Below are positions 45,372 to 53,882 of a stretch of DNA of 64,000 nt, piece by piece. Below the pieces are notes generated by a model. The model had not been told where the DNA came from. It saw only the letters and a program-made list of their open reading frames with translations, and did not search any database. The translations under genes and the position numbers were made by a program. The DNA comes from Nocardioides sp. TRM66260-LWL (lineage in GTDB: Bacteria > Actinomycetota > Actinomycetes > Propionibacteriales > Nocardioidaceae), in assembly GCF_020075545.1 (NCBI RefSeq), contig NZ_JAIQZK010000007.1, forward strand, positions 62,001 to 126,000, read 5' to 3'. Within the stretch, counting starts at the first letter, position 1. Each line of letters starts with the position of its first letter.

Positions 45372-47363
45372 TCAGCCGTCCCGGTCTCCGCGCCCGGCCG
45401 GTGCGGAGAGCCGCGCGAGCATCTCGTTGTAGGAGGTCAGCTCCGCGTCGTCGTCCCGATCGGCCTGGCGGTCGCGGCGCCGCGCCTCGCGGGTGTCGCT
45501 GCGGTACCACTGCGCGAGCAGCACGAAGAGCACGAGCACCATCGGCACCTCGCCGAGCGCCCACGTCAGGGAGCCCCCGACGTACTGGTCCTGCAGCAGG
45601 TCGGAGGCGTACGGCCGCTGCAGCAGCTCGTAGTACCGGCCGCCGATGATCGTCTCGCTGCCCATCACCGCGATCGCGAAGAAGGCGTGGAACGGCATGA
45701 CGATCAGCCCGAGCCCGAGCCGGGCGAGGTGGCTTAGCCGGTGCGGCACCGGAGCGCTGCCGACCAGCACCTCGTAGTAGAGGTACCCCGCCAGCAGGAA
45801 GTGCAGCTCCATCGCGGCGTGGCCGAGGTGGCTCTGCATCAGGTGGGTGAACAGCCCGCTGAAGTAGATGCCGTAGAGGCTGACGACGAAGATCAGGGCC
45901 GCGACGACCGGGTGGGTGATGAAGCGCGACCACCGGCTGTTGAGCAGGTCGGCCAGGATCTGCCGCGGGCCGCGTCCACCATCGACGTCCGTGCCGGGCA
46001 GGGCCCGCAGCGCCAGCGTGATCGGGGCGCCGAGGACGAGCAGGATCGGCGCCATCATCGACAGCACCATGTGGGAGGCCATGTGGGCGCTGAACATGAC
46101 GTTCGAGTAGACCCCGAGCCCTCCGACCGTCGCGTAGCCGACCGCGAGCAGGCCCAGCGCGAACGAGACGGTGCGCAGCGGCGACCAGGCGACCCCGCGG
46201 CGGCGCAGCGTCACGACGCCGGTCGCGTAGCCCGCGGTGCCCAGCAGCACCACGAGCAGGCCGACGCCGGAGGGCGTCACGGACGTCAGCAGCCGGACGG
46301 CGTCGGGCGCGGGCGGCAGCGGGCCGCCGAGCAGCGACTCCGCCACGCTGGTGTACGGCTCCCCCGCCGGCGGGGGCGTGCGCGAGAGGGCCACGCCCAG
46401 CCCGACCGCACCGGCCATCAGGCTCAGCTCGGCCGCGGTGACCAGGAGCAGGGCCCGGAGCGCGCCGGGACCCGTCGAGCGGTCGACGAGGGCGCCGCGG
46501 ACGCGAGCCGCCAGGAGGCCGATGCCGCCGAGCAGCACCACCTTGACGAGCACGGCCCGGCCGTAGTCGGAGGTGACCAGGGTGCCGAGGCCGCCGAGCC
46601 GGACGAGCGCGTTGATCGCTCCGGAGACGGCGACGACCCCGAAGCACCACGCCGCCAGCGACGCGAACCGGCGGGTGGCCCGGACCCGGACCTCGGGGAC
46701 GTCCCCGAGGTGCCACCACAGCGACGCCAGCCCGCCGACCCAGACCGAGACCGCGAGCACGTGCACGAGAAGGCTGACGATCGCCGTGTCGTGGCTGCCT
46801 GCGGCGGCCGCGTGGCCGGTGAGCACGGGCGGCACGGCGCCGGCGAGCGCCCCCACCAGCAGCCACCGCACCTCCACCAGCCGGAGCGCCCACCGCGAGG
46901 CCAGGGCCACCACGAGGGCGATCGCGGCCTGCACCACCAGCGCCTGACCCTGGTCGACCTGCCGGGCGAAGCCGTAGACGTCGCCGAGGTCGAAGCCGCT
47001 CAGCGGCACCGCGAACTGGTCGGACCAGGTGAGCACGAGCGTCGCGAGCGCCGCGACCGCCCACGCGAGGCCCAGCGGTCGCACCGCCCGGACGGCCCGC
47101 AGCCCACGGCCGCCGACCTCCTCGCCGCTGGCCGCCGTGACGGTGAGCAGCGGCACCAGCAGGGCGCCCGTGACCAGGATCCCGAGCCCCATCGACATCC
47201 AGGTCGCCAGGGGCAGGAGGTAGGCCGTCAGCCGTCCGGGGTCGGGCAGGCCGACCGGCTCGGGCCGGTAGCCGCCGCCGCCGAGCGCGAGGGTCAGCGC
47301 GAGCACGACCAGGCTCGCGGCGAGCACGCCCAGGGCCAGCCGACCGCGGAGGGCGAGGGTCAT
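45372..47363 (-). CDS. CopD-CtaG fusion: copper import/cytochrome oxidase assembly membrane protein
   Basis: This 663-residue polytopic protein has about 14-16 helices. The N-terminal half is CopD-like, with histidines in membrane segments (LTGHAAAAGSHDTAIVSLLVHV). The C-terminal half is a CtaG/caa3-oxidase assembly domain (YSNVMFSAHMASHMVLSMMA, THLMQSHLGHAAMELHFLLA, MPFHAFFAIAVMGSETIIGG). It ends in a charged cytoplasmic tail. CopD handles copper at the membrane and CtaG delivers it to cytochrome oxidase Cu sites. The start ATG 47363 overlaps the copC stop (ATGA). Confidence 0.9.
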   Translation of the reverse strand: MTLALRGRLALGVLAASLVVLALTLALGGGGYRPEPVGLPDPGRLTAYLLPLATWMSMGLGILVTGALLVPLLTVTAASGEEVGGRGLRAVRAVRPLGLAWAVAALATLVLTWSDQFAVPLSGFDLGDVYGFARQVDQGQALVVQAAIALVVALASRWALRLVEVRWLLVGALAGAVPPVLTGHAAAAGSHDTAIVSLLVHVLAVSVWVGGLASLWWHLGDVPEVRVRATRRFASLAAWCFGVVAVSGAINALVRLGGLGTLVTSDYGRAVLVKVVLLGGIGLLAARVRGALVDRSTGPGALRALLLVTAAELSLMAGAVGLGVALSRTPPPAGEPYTSVAESLLGGPLPPAPDAVRLLTSVTPSGVGLLVVLLGTAGYATGVVTLRRRGVAWSPLRTVSFALGLLAVGYATVGGLGVYSNVMFSAHMASHMVLSMMAPILLVLGAPITLALRALPGTDVDGGRGPRQILADLLNSRWSRFITHPVVAALIFVVSLYGIYFSGLFTHLMQSHLGHAAMELHFLLAGYLYYEVLVGSAPVPHRLSHLARLGLGLIVMPFHAFFAIAVMGSETIIGGRYYELLQRPYASDLLQDQYVGGSLTWALGEVPMVLVLFVLLAQWYRSDTREARRRDRQADRDDDAELTSYNEMLARLSAPAGRGDRDG

Positions 47364-47953
47364 GGACGCGAGCCTCCCCGTCGTCGGAGCAGGAGCACGA
47401 CGCCACCGCCTAGGACGACGAGGGTGGCGGCGCCGGAGGCGTACGCCGGCCAGGGCGTGCCGCCGTCGGCGGACTGCGCGACCGGGGCCGGGGTGACCGG
47501 CGTGCTGGACGGGCTGCTGGAGGTGCCGGGGCTGCTCGGGCTGCTCGAGCTGCTGGGAGAGCCGGCCACGGTGAACGACAGCTGGTCGCTCACCGGGTGG
47601 CCGTCGGCGGAGACCGCGCGGTAGGCCATCGTGTAGCGCCCGGGCGCGAGGTCGGCGCGGAGCGACTGGACGACCACGGCGTTCTCGACGCGGGGCGCGC
47701 CCTGCGTGACGCTCGTGCCGTCGGCGGCGCGGACGACGACGTACGCGGGCTCGGACATCGCCTCGCTGAAGGTGAAGGTCACCTGCCGCGGCGCGGCGTC
47801 GAGGGTCGCGCCGTCGGCGGGGTCGGACGACACCAGCGCGGCGTGCGCGAGCGCCGGCGCGCCGGCGCCGAGCAGCGCCGAGGCGGCCAGGAGCAACCCT
47901 GCCGCGAGCCGGGGGAACGCGGCCGGCGCGGCGGATCGGAGCGGACGGGTCAC
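47360..47953 (-). CDS. copC: CopC-domain copper-binding secreted protein
   Basis: This 197-residue protein has a signal peptide ending ALA-HAALVSSDPADGATL, so mature CopC begins with the Cu(II)-binding His. A CopC fold (PRQVTFTFSEAMSEPAYVVV, YRAVSADGHPVSDQLSFTV, with the second His), a Ser/Pro linker and a C-terminal helix (AYASGAATLVVLGGGVVLLL) anchor it to the membrane. The start is GTG 47953 and overlaps the VKOR stop (GTGA). Confidence 0.92.
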   Translation of the reverse strand: MTRPLRSAAPAAFPRLAAGLLLAASALLGAGAPALAHAALVSSDPADGATLDAAPRQVTFTFSEAMSEPAYVVVRAADGTSVTQGAPRVENAVVVQSLRADLAPGRYTMAYRAVSADGHPVSDQLSFTVAGSPSSSSSPSSPGTSSSPSSTPVTPAPVAQSADGGTPWPAYASGAATLVVLGGGVVLLLRRRGGSRP

Positions 47954-48606
47954 AGCAGGGTCCTCCAGTAGTCCCAGAAGCGCACGAGGATCGCGAGCGC
48001 GAAGCCGAGGTACCACAGCGCGACGACGAGGAAGCGCACCTCGTACAGCGCCGCCGCCGCCCGACTGCTCGGCCGCAGCTCGCGGTAGCTGATCGTCCAG
48101 GTCCAGGTCGCGAGCAGCAGCGTGACCGCCCACACGACCATGCACCACGGGCAGAGGGCGCCGATCTCGTAGAGGCTCTGGTACGCGAGCCAGTGGACGA
48201 ACACGACCCCGCCCAGCGCGCCGACGGCCAGGCCGACCTGCATCCAGCGCGGCGGGTGCACCCGGCTGGCGTACAGCACGCCCATCGTCACGACGACGGC
48301 GTAGCCGATCAGGCCCAGCATCGGGTTCGGGAAGCCGAACGCCGAGGCCTGCGAGGTGCCGATGACCGAGCCGCAGGAGACCACGGGGTTGAGATCGCAG
48401 GACGGACGGAACGTCGGGTCCTCGAGCAGGTGGATCTTGTCGACCATCAGCGTGAAGGCCGCGACCAGCCCGATCGAGCCGAGCACGACCAGCGCGAGCC
48501 CGTAGGCCCGCCAGGACGGCAGGGGCCGGCCGTCGGGGTCGAGCCGTGCGTCGGCGGGAGCGACTCCCGAGGACCCGGGGTCCTCGGGAGCCCGGGTGGC
48601 GCTCAC
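47950..48606 (-). CDS. Vitamin K epoxide reductase (VKOR) family membrane protein
   Basis: This 218-residue protein has about five helices. The VKOR active sites are present: a loop Cys pair CDLNPVVSCGSVI near residues 70-78 and the redox CXXC, ALCPWCMVVW, in a later helix. Bacterial VKOR replaces DsbB, reoxidising DsbA with quinone. The start is GTG 48606, overlapping the DsbA-like stop. Its direct coupling to a DsbA-like gene supports that role. Confidence 0.93.
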   Translation of the reverse strand: MSATRAPEDPGSSGVAPADARLDPDGRPLPSWRAYGLALVVLGSIGLVAAFTLMVDKIHLLEDPTFRPSCDLNPVVSCGSVIGTSQASAFGFPNPMLGLIGYAVVVTMGVLYASRVHPPRWMQVGLAVGALGGVVFVHWLAYQSLYEIGALCPWCMVVWAVTLLLATWTWTISYRELRPSSRAAAALYEVRFLVVALWYLGFALAILVRFWDYWRTLL

Positions 48607-49424
48607 CCGGCCAGGGCGGCGTCGACGGCCGCCTTCAGCGCGGCGGGGTCGCCCGAGGGCAGCTGCTGGCCGTTGACGAAGATCGTCGGCGTGCCCTGGC
48701 CGCCCTGGTCGAAGAACGCCTTCGTGGTGGCGGCCGTCCACGACTCGTAGCGGCCGTCGGTGATGCAGGAGGCGACGTCCTTCGCGCCGGCCTGCTCGGC
48801 CAGGCTCACCAGCTGCTCGTCGGGCAGGCCGTCGCCGCCCTCGGCGGGCTGCTGGGCGAAGAGCTCGTCGTGGAACCGCTGCCAGACCGTCGGGCCGGAG
48901 GCCATGACGCAGGCCGAGGCGTTGAGCGAGCGGGTGGAGTAGCGGGTGCTCGACGCGCGGTCGAGGAACGCGATGCCGCGGTACTCCACGCGCACGTCCT
49001 TCGACGCGGCGTACTGGGCGAGCAGCTGCTTGCCGCCGCTCTCCTCGAACGCGCGGCAGGCGGGGCACTGGAAGTCCTCGACCACCTGCACGGTGACCTT
49101 CGGCTTGGCGGCGCCGGCCTTGGCCGCGGCGCCGACCACGAACGCGCCGGAGTCGGTGACCTGGTCGGGCGTGCCCGCGACGGGGGCGCTGGGGTCGCTG
49201 GCGGCGGCGGGGCCGGCGTCGTCACCGCCGTTGAGGACGACGAGCGTGACGCCGATCGCGACGACCGCGACGACGAGGCCGACGACGGCCTGGACGAGCA
49301 GGCGCCGGCGCGCCCGCGAGCGCTGGGCGGCGCGGACGGTCTCGGCGGCGGCCTCCCGGCGCTGACGCGCGGCGTCGCCGCCGCCGGGGAGGTTCGGGAG
49401 GTTGGGCTGGGACTTGCTGGCCAT
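48603..49424 (-). CDS. DsbA-like membrane-anchored thiol-disulfide oxidoreductase
   Basis: This 273-residue protein has a cytoplasmic charged N-terminus, one helix (LLVQAVVGLVVAVVAIGVTL, about 42-63), an Asp/Ala linker and an extracytoplasmic thioredoxin-fold domain. The active site is DFQCPACRAFEE, the cis-Pro is in GGQGTPTIFVNGQQLPSG, and an extra Cys pair lies in ASACVMAS/VASCITDG. It oxidises cysteines in secreted proteins. The start ATG 49424 has AGGAG nine nt upstream and heads the operon DsbA-VKOR-CopC-CtaG. Confidence 0.92.
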   Translation of the reverse strand: MASKSQPNLPNLPGGGDAARQRREAAAETVRAAQRSRARRRLLVQAVVGLVVAVVAIGVTLVVLNGGDDAGPAAASDPSAPVAGTPDQVTDSGAFVVGAAAKAGAAKPKVTVQVVEDFQCPACRAFEESGGKQLLAQYAASKDVRVEYRGIAFLDRASSTRYSTRSLNASACVMASGPTVWQRFHDELFAQQPAEGGDGLPDEQLVSLAEQAGAKDVASCITDGRYESWTAATTKAFFDQGGQGTPTIFVNGQQLPSGDPAALKAAVDAALAG

Positions 49425-49507
49425 GGTGGCGGCTCCTGGACGAGGTGCTGGGGCCGGTGATCCGGCAGGACGGGGACGGCCGCCGGCGCGTCGACCCGGC
49501 CTGGGGA

Positions 49508-50278
49508 TCAGGCCGGACGGACGACGGCGGCAGGCTCCCCAGGCGGGCCGCGGCGCACCCGGGCGCGGGCGTCGTCGAGGCGCAGCGCGAACGGGCCGAC
49601 CGCGACCGTGCGGTGGCGTGCGACCGTGCCGGCCGGCACCGGGAGGAGCGGACGGGCGAGGCGGTCGAGCAGCCGGGCCAGCGGCCGCGCGGCGAGCGCC
49701 GCGACGGTCCAGGCGGCCTGCTCGCCGCGCGCCAGCCACCAGCCGACCAGCGCGGCCGCGGCGACGTGCGCCAGCACCATCGGCAGCTGGGCCGGCTGGA
49801 GGTCGGCCCACAGGTGCAGGGCCCAGGCGGGCACCTCGAGACGGGGCGCGGCGGGCGCCGGGCGTCCGGCCATGAGCTGGTCGGCCAGGGAGCCGACGCG
49901 ATCGGTGCGCGTCCAGACCTCCGGGGGCAGGGCCGGCACCGGCGCCGCGACGGCGGCCGGCGTCGAGGCCGCCCGCACCAGCGGACCGGTGACGCCGTCG
50001 CCGCGGTGCCCGGCCACCGCGGTGAGCACCAGGTGCACCAGCGTCTGCCCGCCGATCGTCAGCGCGACCAGCCGGGTCGTCGTGGCGGGTCGGGCGAGCA
50101 GGCGGGCGGCGAGCCCGAGCAGCAGCACGCCGAGGCCGACGAACCAGGCCGCGCCGGGCGCGTACCCGCCGGTGGTGACGTGCGCGAGCGTGCCGCCGAG
50201 CAGCACCACCAGCGTCAGGGCCGCGGCCCGCAGCAGGCGGACGTCGGACCGCACGGCGGTCTCGGACGTCGGGCTCAC
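49508..50278 (-). CDS. Four-helix membrane protein with membrane histidines
   Basis: This 256-residue protein has hydrophobic segments LLRAAALTLVVLLGGTLAH, WFVGLGVLLLGLAARLLA, TRLVALTIGGQTLVHLVLTA and LPMVLAHVAAAALVGWWLA. Histidines recur within or beside them (LAHVTTGG, HLVLTAVAGHRGD, HLWADLQPAQLPMVLAH). It ends in an Arg/Pro-rich tail. I know of no named family. It lies 83 nt upstream of the DsbA-like gene and could be part of the copper/thiol unit; metal handling is inference. The start is GTG 50278. Confidence 0.72.
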   Translation of the reverse strand: MSPTSETAVRSDVRLLRAAALTLVVLLGGTLAHVTTGGYAPGAAWFVGLGVLLLGLAARLLARPATTTRLVALTIGGQTLVHLVLTAVAGHRGDGVTGPLVRAASTPAAVAAPVPALPPEVWTRTDRVGSLADQLMAGRPAPAAPRLEVPAWALHLWADLQPAQLPMVLAHVAAAALVGWWLARGEQAAWTVAALAARPLARLLDRLARPLLPVPAGTVARHRTVAVGPFALRLDDARARVRRGPPGEPAAVVRPA

Positions 50279-50302
50279 GTCTCCATTCTGCCGGGCGGGC
50301 GG

Positions 50303-51004
50303 TCAGGGGGCGGGGAGCAGGTCCGCCCTGGTGGTGGCGCGCACGTCGCCGCGCTCGCCGACCCAGCCGAGGCCGGGCTCGAGCCGGCGCACGATCCGTG
50401 CAGGCGTCCCGGCCACCACGCAGTGGTCGGGCACCTCGCCGCGCACCACCGACCCCGCGGCCACGACCACCTGGCGGCCGATGGTGGTGCCGGGGAGCAC
50501 CACCGCGCCGTGGCCGAGCCAGGAGCCGGCGCCGATGCGCACCGGCTCGTGCGGGCCGAGCTGGCGGCCGATGGGCACGTCCGGGTCGCGGTAGCCGTGC
50601 GAGGAGTCGGAGACGAGGACGTCCTGGCCGAGCCAGACGTCGTCCTCGAGCACGATGCGGGTGTGGGCGGTCAGCGTCGACCGGGCGCCGATGACGCAGC
50701 GGTCGCCGATCACCAGCGCGCGGGCCGGCGCGTGCGGGTCGCCGGGGCCGTAGCCCACCGACAGCGTCGCCTGGCGCCCGATGAGGACGTCCCGCCCGAC
50801 GTGCACCGACCCGGTGTTCATCAGCGTCGCCGCCGGGAACCCGAGGCAGCTGCCCTCCCCGAAGGAGCCGAACGCCTCGGCGGCACGGGTGCCCGGCACG
50901 ATCTCGCCGAGCCGGTCGAGCCGGGCCCAGGCAGCCAGGACCACGCCGTTGAGGCTGCGGCGGAGCGTGCGGCGGAGCGTCTGCCGGAGCGGGTCGGGGA
51001 GCAT
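50303..51004 (-). CDS. Left-handed beta-helix acyltransferase (hexapeptide family)
   Basis: This 233-residue protein has an Arg-rich N-terminus and then hexapeptide repeats (VHVGRDVLIGRQATLSV, IGARSTLTAHTRIVLEDDVW, IGAGSWLGHGAVVLPGTTIG, VVVAAGSVVRGEVPDHCVVA) ending in the common AGTPARIVRRL. The catalytic-type His is in SHGYRDPDVPI. It probably O-acetylates a sugar or lipid-linked substrate. The start ATG 51004 follows TACGCT by six nt. Confidence 0.87.
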   Translation of the reverse strand: MLPDPLRQTLRRTLRRSLNGVVLAAWARLDRLGEIVPGTRAAEAFGSFGEGSCLGFPAATLMNTGSVHVGRDVLIGRQATLSVGYGPGDPHAPARALVIGDRCVIGARSTLTAHTRIVLEDDVWLGQDVLVSDSSHGYRDPDVPIGRQLGPHEPVRIGAGSWLGHGAVVLPGTTIGRQVVVAAGSVVRGEVPDHCVVAGTPARIVRRLEPGLGWVGERGDVRATTRADLLPAP

Positions 51005-51010
51005 CCGCGC

Positions 51011-51016
51011 AGCGTA
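51011..51016 (-). promoter_or_regulatory. Leaderless -10 hexamer TACGCT of the acyltransferase
   Basis: TACGCT-GCGCGG-ATG on the minus strand; no RBS lies between. Confidence 0.5.
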
Positions 51017-51045
51017 GGACCGCGCGGCGAGGTGTGGCGCGCGTC

Positions 51046-51366
51046 TCAGGTCGGGGCGTCGCCGAGCAGGGCGACCCGCAGCACGACGATGTCGCCGAGG
51101 GCGATCCGCTCCCGGCGTCGGATGTCGGGACGCAGCGGCGCCAGGTAGCCGCCGTCGTGCGGCACCAGCGCGGTGCGCCACGCCGTGGCGCCCAGGCTCA
51201 GGAGCACGGGCACGCGACCCCAGGCGTCCGAGCCCGTGGCCGGCGAGGCGGCGATCCGGCGGGCGGTCGGCTCGGGCAGCGTGACGACGTGCCAGGGCAC
51301 CGGCCCGGTCCAGCGCCAGACCTCGCCGACGACGTCGAACTGCGTCTCCGACCGCACACGCGCCAC
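51046..51366 (-). CDS. DUF1905 domain protein
   Basis: This 106-residue protein fits DUF1905: WRWTGPVPWHVVTLPEPTA, WGRVPVLLSLGATAWRTALV, GYLAPLRPDIRRRERIALGD. Members form a small beta-barrel; the function is unknown. The start is doubtful: GTG 51366 (MARVRSETQ) was chosen, and TTG 51384 is in frame. There is no RBS for either. It is divergent from the response regulator gene by 59 bp. Confidence 0.82.
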   Translation of the reverse strand: MARVRSETQFDVVGEVWRWTGPVPWHVVTLPEPTARRIAASPATGSDAWGRVPVLLSLGATAWRTALVPHDGGYLAPLRPDIRRRERIALGDIVVLRVALLGDAPT

Positions 51367-51425
51367 GGTAGTGAGGGGCGCCAACGGACAGGTCGCGTGC
51401 AGGTTCGCGGTGGCATCCTGACGCC

Positions 51426-52115
51426 GTGACGCAGGCGGGCGGACTGACGGTGGGCGTGGTCGAGGACGATCCGGTGATCCGGCGCGTGGTCGTCGGCGCC
51501 CTCGAGCTGGCCGGCCACCGGGCCCTGGTGGCGCACGACGGCGGCGAGGCGCTCAGCCGGCTCACCGACGCCGCGGCGCTGACCGGCGTCGACGTCGTCG
51601 TGCTCGACATCGGCCTGCCCGACGCCGACGGTCGCGACGTGTGCCAGGCGCTGCGCACCGCCGGGCAGGTCGCCCCGGTGATCTTCCTGACCGCGCTCGG
51701 CGCGGTGCACGACCGGCTCTCCGGCTTCAGCGCCGGCGCGGACGACTACCTGGCCAAGCCGTTCGACGTGAAGGAGCTGCTGGCGCGGGTGGAGGCCCTC
51801 GGCCGCCGCGGCCGCCTGGTGGCGCCGCAGACGCCCGGCGACCTCGTCCTCGATCCCGCTCGCCACGCCCTGGCCTGCGGCGGACGCAGCGTCTCCCTCA
51901 CGCCCACCGAGTTCCGGATGCTCGCGGCCATCACCTCGCGGCCCGGCGAGGTGGTGCGGCGGCGCGCGGTGGTCGCGGCCGCCTGGCCCGACGGCGCGAT
52001 CGTCAGCGAGAACACCGTCGACAGCTACGTGCGACGACTGCGCGCCAAGCTCGAGGAGATCGCCTCTCCGGTGCGCCTGCACACGGTGCGGGGCGTCGGG
52101 TACGAGCTGCGATGA
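51426..52115 (+). CDS. OmpR/PhoB-family response regulator (second system)
   Basis: The receiver domain of this 229-residue regulator has E13-D14-D15, phospho-acceptor D61 (VVVLDIGLPDADG), FLTALGA and KPFDVKELL. The winged helix carries SLTPTEFRMLAAITSRPGEV, NTVDSYVRRLRAKL and VRGVGYELR. The start is GTG 51426, six nt after CATCCT. The stop overlaps the kinase start by four nt (ATGA). Targets are unknown. Confidence 0.93.
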   Translation: MTQAGGLTVGVVEDDPVIRRVVVGALELAGHRALVAHDGGEALSRLTDAAALTGVDVVVLDIGLPDADGRDVCQALRTAGQVAPVIFLTALGAVHDRLSGFSAGADDYLAKPFDVKELLARVEALGRRGRLVAPQTPGDLVLDPARHALACGGRSVSLTPTEFRMLAAITSRPGEVVRRRAVVAAAWPDGAIVSENTVDSYVRRLRAKLEEIASPVRLHTVRGVGYELR

Positions 52116-53434
52116 CGCGCCTGTGGCGTCCGCGGAGCGTCCGCACCCGGCTGGTGGCCTCGACCGTGCTGGTCACCTTCCTGCTCACGCTGGTCGTCGG
52201 CGTCGTGCTGCACCGCGTGCTCGACCGCACGGTGGGGCGCGACGTCGACCAGGTGCTCCGCAGCCGGGCCGACGCGATGGTCACCGTCGTCGTCACGGCC
52301 TCCGCCGACACCCCCGGCCGGCTCACGGTGCCCGACGGCGCCCTCACCGCCGGGGTGTGGGTGGTCGACGCGGCCGGACGCACCGTCGCGGGCGCGGTCG
52401 AGCCGCAGGCCCGGGCGACCGCGGCCGCGCTCGCCACCGTGCGGGCGCCGGTGCAGCAGGGCGCCGGCGACGACACCCGGGTGCGCGCCCAGCCGTTCGT
52501 CACCCGCGACGGCGTCCGCGGCGTCGTCCTGGTCAGCCAGGACACCGGCCCCTACGAGCGCTCGGAGACCTACGCGACCCTGACCATCGTCGTCCTCGGC
52601 GCCTTCGCGATGGCCGTGGCCGGCGGCGTGGCGTGGCTGGTCAGCGGGCGGGCGCTGGCGCCGGTGCGCGTCATGGCGGCACGGGCCAGCGAGTGGAGCG
52701 AGCACGACCTCGGCCACCGGTTCGCCCTCGGCGAGGGCGACGACGAGCTGACCACGCTGGGCCGCACCCTCGACCGGCTGCTCGACCGGGTGGCGCAGGC
52801 CATCCGCGCCGAGCAGCGGCTCACCAGCGAGCTCGCCCACGAGCTGCGCACGCCCCTGACCGGCATCCGCGGCGTCGCCGAGCTCGCCCTGCTGCGCGGC
52901 GTCGACGACCCGGCGCTGCGCGCCGACCTGGAGGACGTCGCCCGCTCGGCAGCCGCCATGGCCGACGTGATCACCGCGCTGCTCGACCTCGCCCGCGACG
53001 GCCGCGCGGAGGCCGGCCGCGGCTGCGCGCTCGAGGACCTCCTCGCCCGGGTCGCCGAGCACGTCCCGCCCGGCACCGCCCTGGCGGTCGGCCCGCTGCC
53101 CTCGGACGCGCGGATCGCCGCCCCGCTCGAGATGGCCCTCGCGGCGCTCTCCCCCGTCGTCGAGAACGCCGGACGGCACGCCGCCTCCAGCGTCCGGCTC
53201 GAGGCGACGGAGACCGACGGCGCGCTGCGCGTCCGGGTGGCCGACGACGGAGCGGGGATCGACCCCGCGCTCGGCGCACGGATCTTCGAGTCGGGCTTCA
53301 GCGGCGCCGACGGCACCGGGCTCGGGCTGGGCATCGCCCGACGGGTCGCCCGCTCCCTCGGCGGCGACGTCGAGACCGCGCCGGGCGACGGCGCCGGCGC
53401 CGCGTTCGTCGTCCGGCTGCCGCTGCTCTCCTGA
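52112..53434 (+). CDS. Membrane sensor histidine kinase (second system)
   Basis: This 440-residue kinase has TM1 at about 15-36, a roughly 115-residue extracytoplasmic sensor, TM2 at about 156-180 and HAMP. H243 lies in LTSELAHELRTPLTGIRG, the N box is SPVVENAGRHA, and DDGAGIDPALGARIFESGFSG and GTGLGLGIARRVARSLGG follow. It is coupled to its regulator by ATGA. The signal is unknown; neighbours Zur and the copper/thiol operon are not evidence of a metal signal. Confidence 0.93.
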   Translation: MTRLWRPRSVRTRLVASTVLVTFLLTLVVGVVLHRVLDRTVGRDVDQVLRSRADAMVTVVVTASADTPGRLTVPDGALTAGVWVVDAAGRTVAGAVEPQARATAAALATVRAPVQQGAGDDTRVRAQPFVTRDGVRGVVLVSQDTGPYERSETYATLTIVVLGAFAMAVAGGVAWLVSGRALAPVRVMAARASEWSEHDLGHRFALGEGDDELTTLGRTLDRLLDRVAQAIRAEQRLTSELAHELRTPLTGIRGVAELALLRGVDDPALRADLEDVARSAAAMADVITALLDLARDGRAEAGRGCALEDLLARVAEHVPPGTALAVGPLPSDARIAAPLEMALAALSPVVENAGRHAASSVRLEATETDGALRVRVADDGAGIDPALGARIFESGFSGADGTGLGLGIARRVARSLGGDVETAPGDGAGAAFVVRLPLLS

Positions 53435-53442
53435 GCCGGGCC

Positions 53443-53456
53443 GACCCGCGCGGGTC
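53443..53456. terminator. 14-bp palindrome overlapping the zur stop codon
   Basis: GACCCGCGCGGGTC lies between the convergent kinase and zur genes; its last two bases belong to the zur stop (53455-53457). It is a possible bidirectional terminator. Confidence 0.5.
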
Positions 53457-53862
53457 AGGCGTGGCAGGCGGCGCAGACGCCGAAGAGCTCCAGGGTGTGC
53501 GTGACGTCGCGGAAGCCGTGCTCCTGCGCGGCGCGGTCGGCCCACGACTCGACGGCGGGCCCCTCGATCTCCTCGACCCGGCCGCACACCCGGCAGATCA
53601 GGTGGTGGTGGTGGCTGCTGCCGCAGCGTCGGTAGCGCACCTCGCCGTCCTCGTCGCGCAGGGTGTCGACGACCTGCTCCTCGGCGAGCGCCTGCAGGTT
53701 GCGGTAGACGGTGGAGAGTCCGACGGTCTCGCCGCGGTCGCGGAGCACCTGGTGCACCTGCTGCGCGCTGAGGAACTCCTCGGCGGTGGCCAGCACCTCC
53801 TGCACGACGGTGCGCTGACGCGTCGTGCGGCGGGCGCCCGAGGTCGACGTCGTCACAGCCAT
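53455..53862 (-). CDS. zur: Zinc uptake regulator Zur (FurB, Fur family)
   Basis: This 135-residue repressor is closest to mycobacterial FurB/Zur. The DNA-binding helix is GLSTVYRNLQALAEEQVVDTL. Metal and structural residues lie in GEVRYRRCGSSHHHHLICRVCG, seen as YRRC then SSHHHHLICRVCG, plus HGFRDVTHTLELFG and the final CAACHA pair. It is expected to bind Zn and repress uptake genes; no Zur target is evident here. The start ATG 53862 follows TAGACT by seven nt. Confidence 0.92.
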   Translation of the reverse strand: MAVTTSTSGARRTTRQRTVVQEVLATAEEFLSAQQVHQVLRDRGETVGLSTVYRNLQALAEEQVVDTLRDEDGEVRYRRCGSSHHHHLICRVCGRVEEIEGPAVESWADRAAQEHGFRDVTHTLELFGVCAACHA

Positions 53863-53869
53863 GCCGCAG

Positions 53870-53875
53870 AGTCTA
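53870..53875 (-). promoter_or_regulatory. Leaderless -10 hexamer TAGACT of zur
   Basis: TAGACT-CTGCGGC-ATG on the minus strand sits in the 20-bp gap after the upstream membrane gene. So zur has its own promoter despite tight spacing. Confidence 0.6.
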
Positions 53876-53882
53876 GGGGCGC

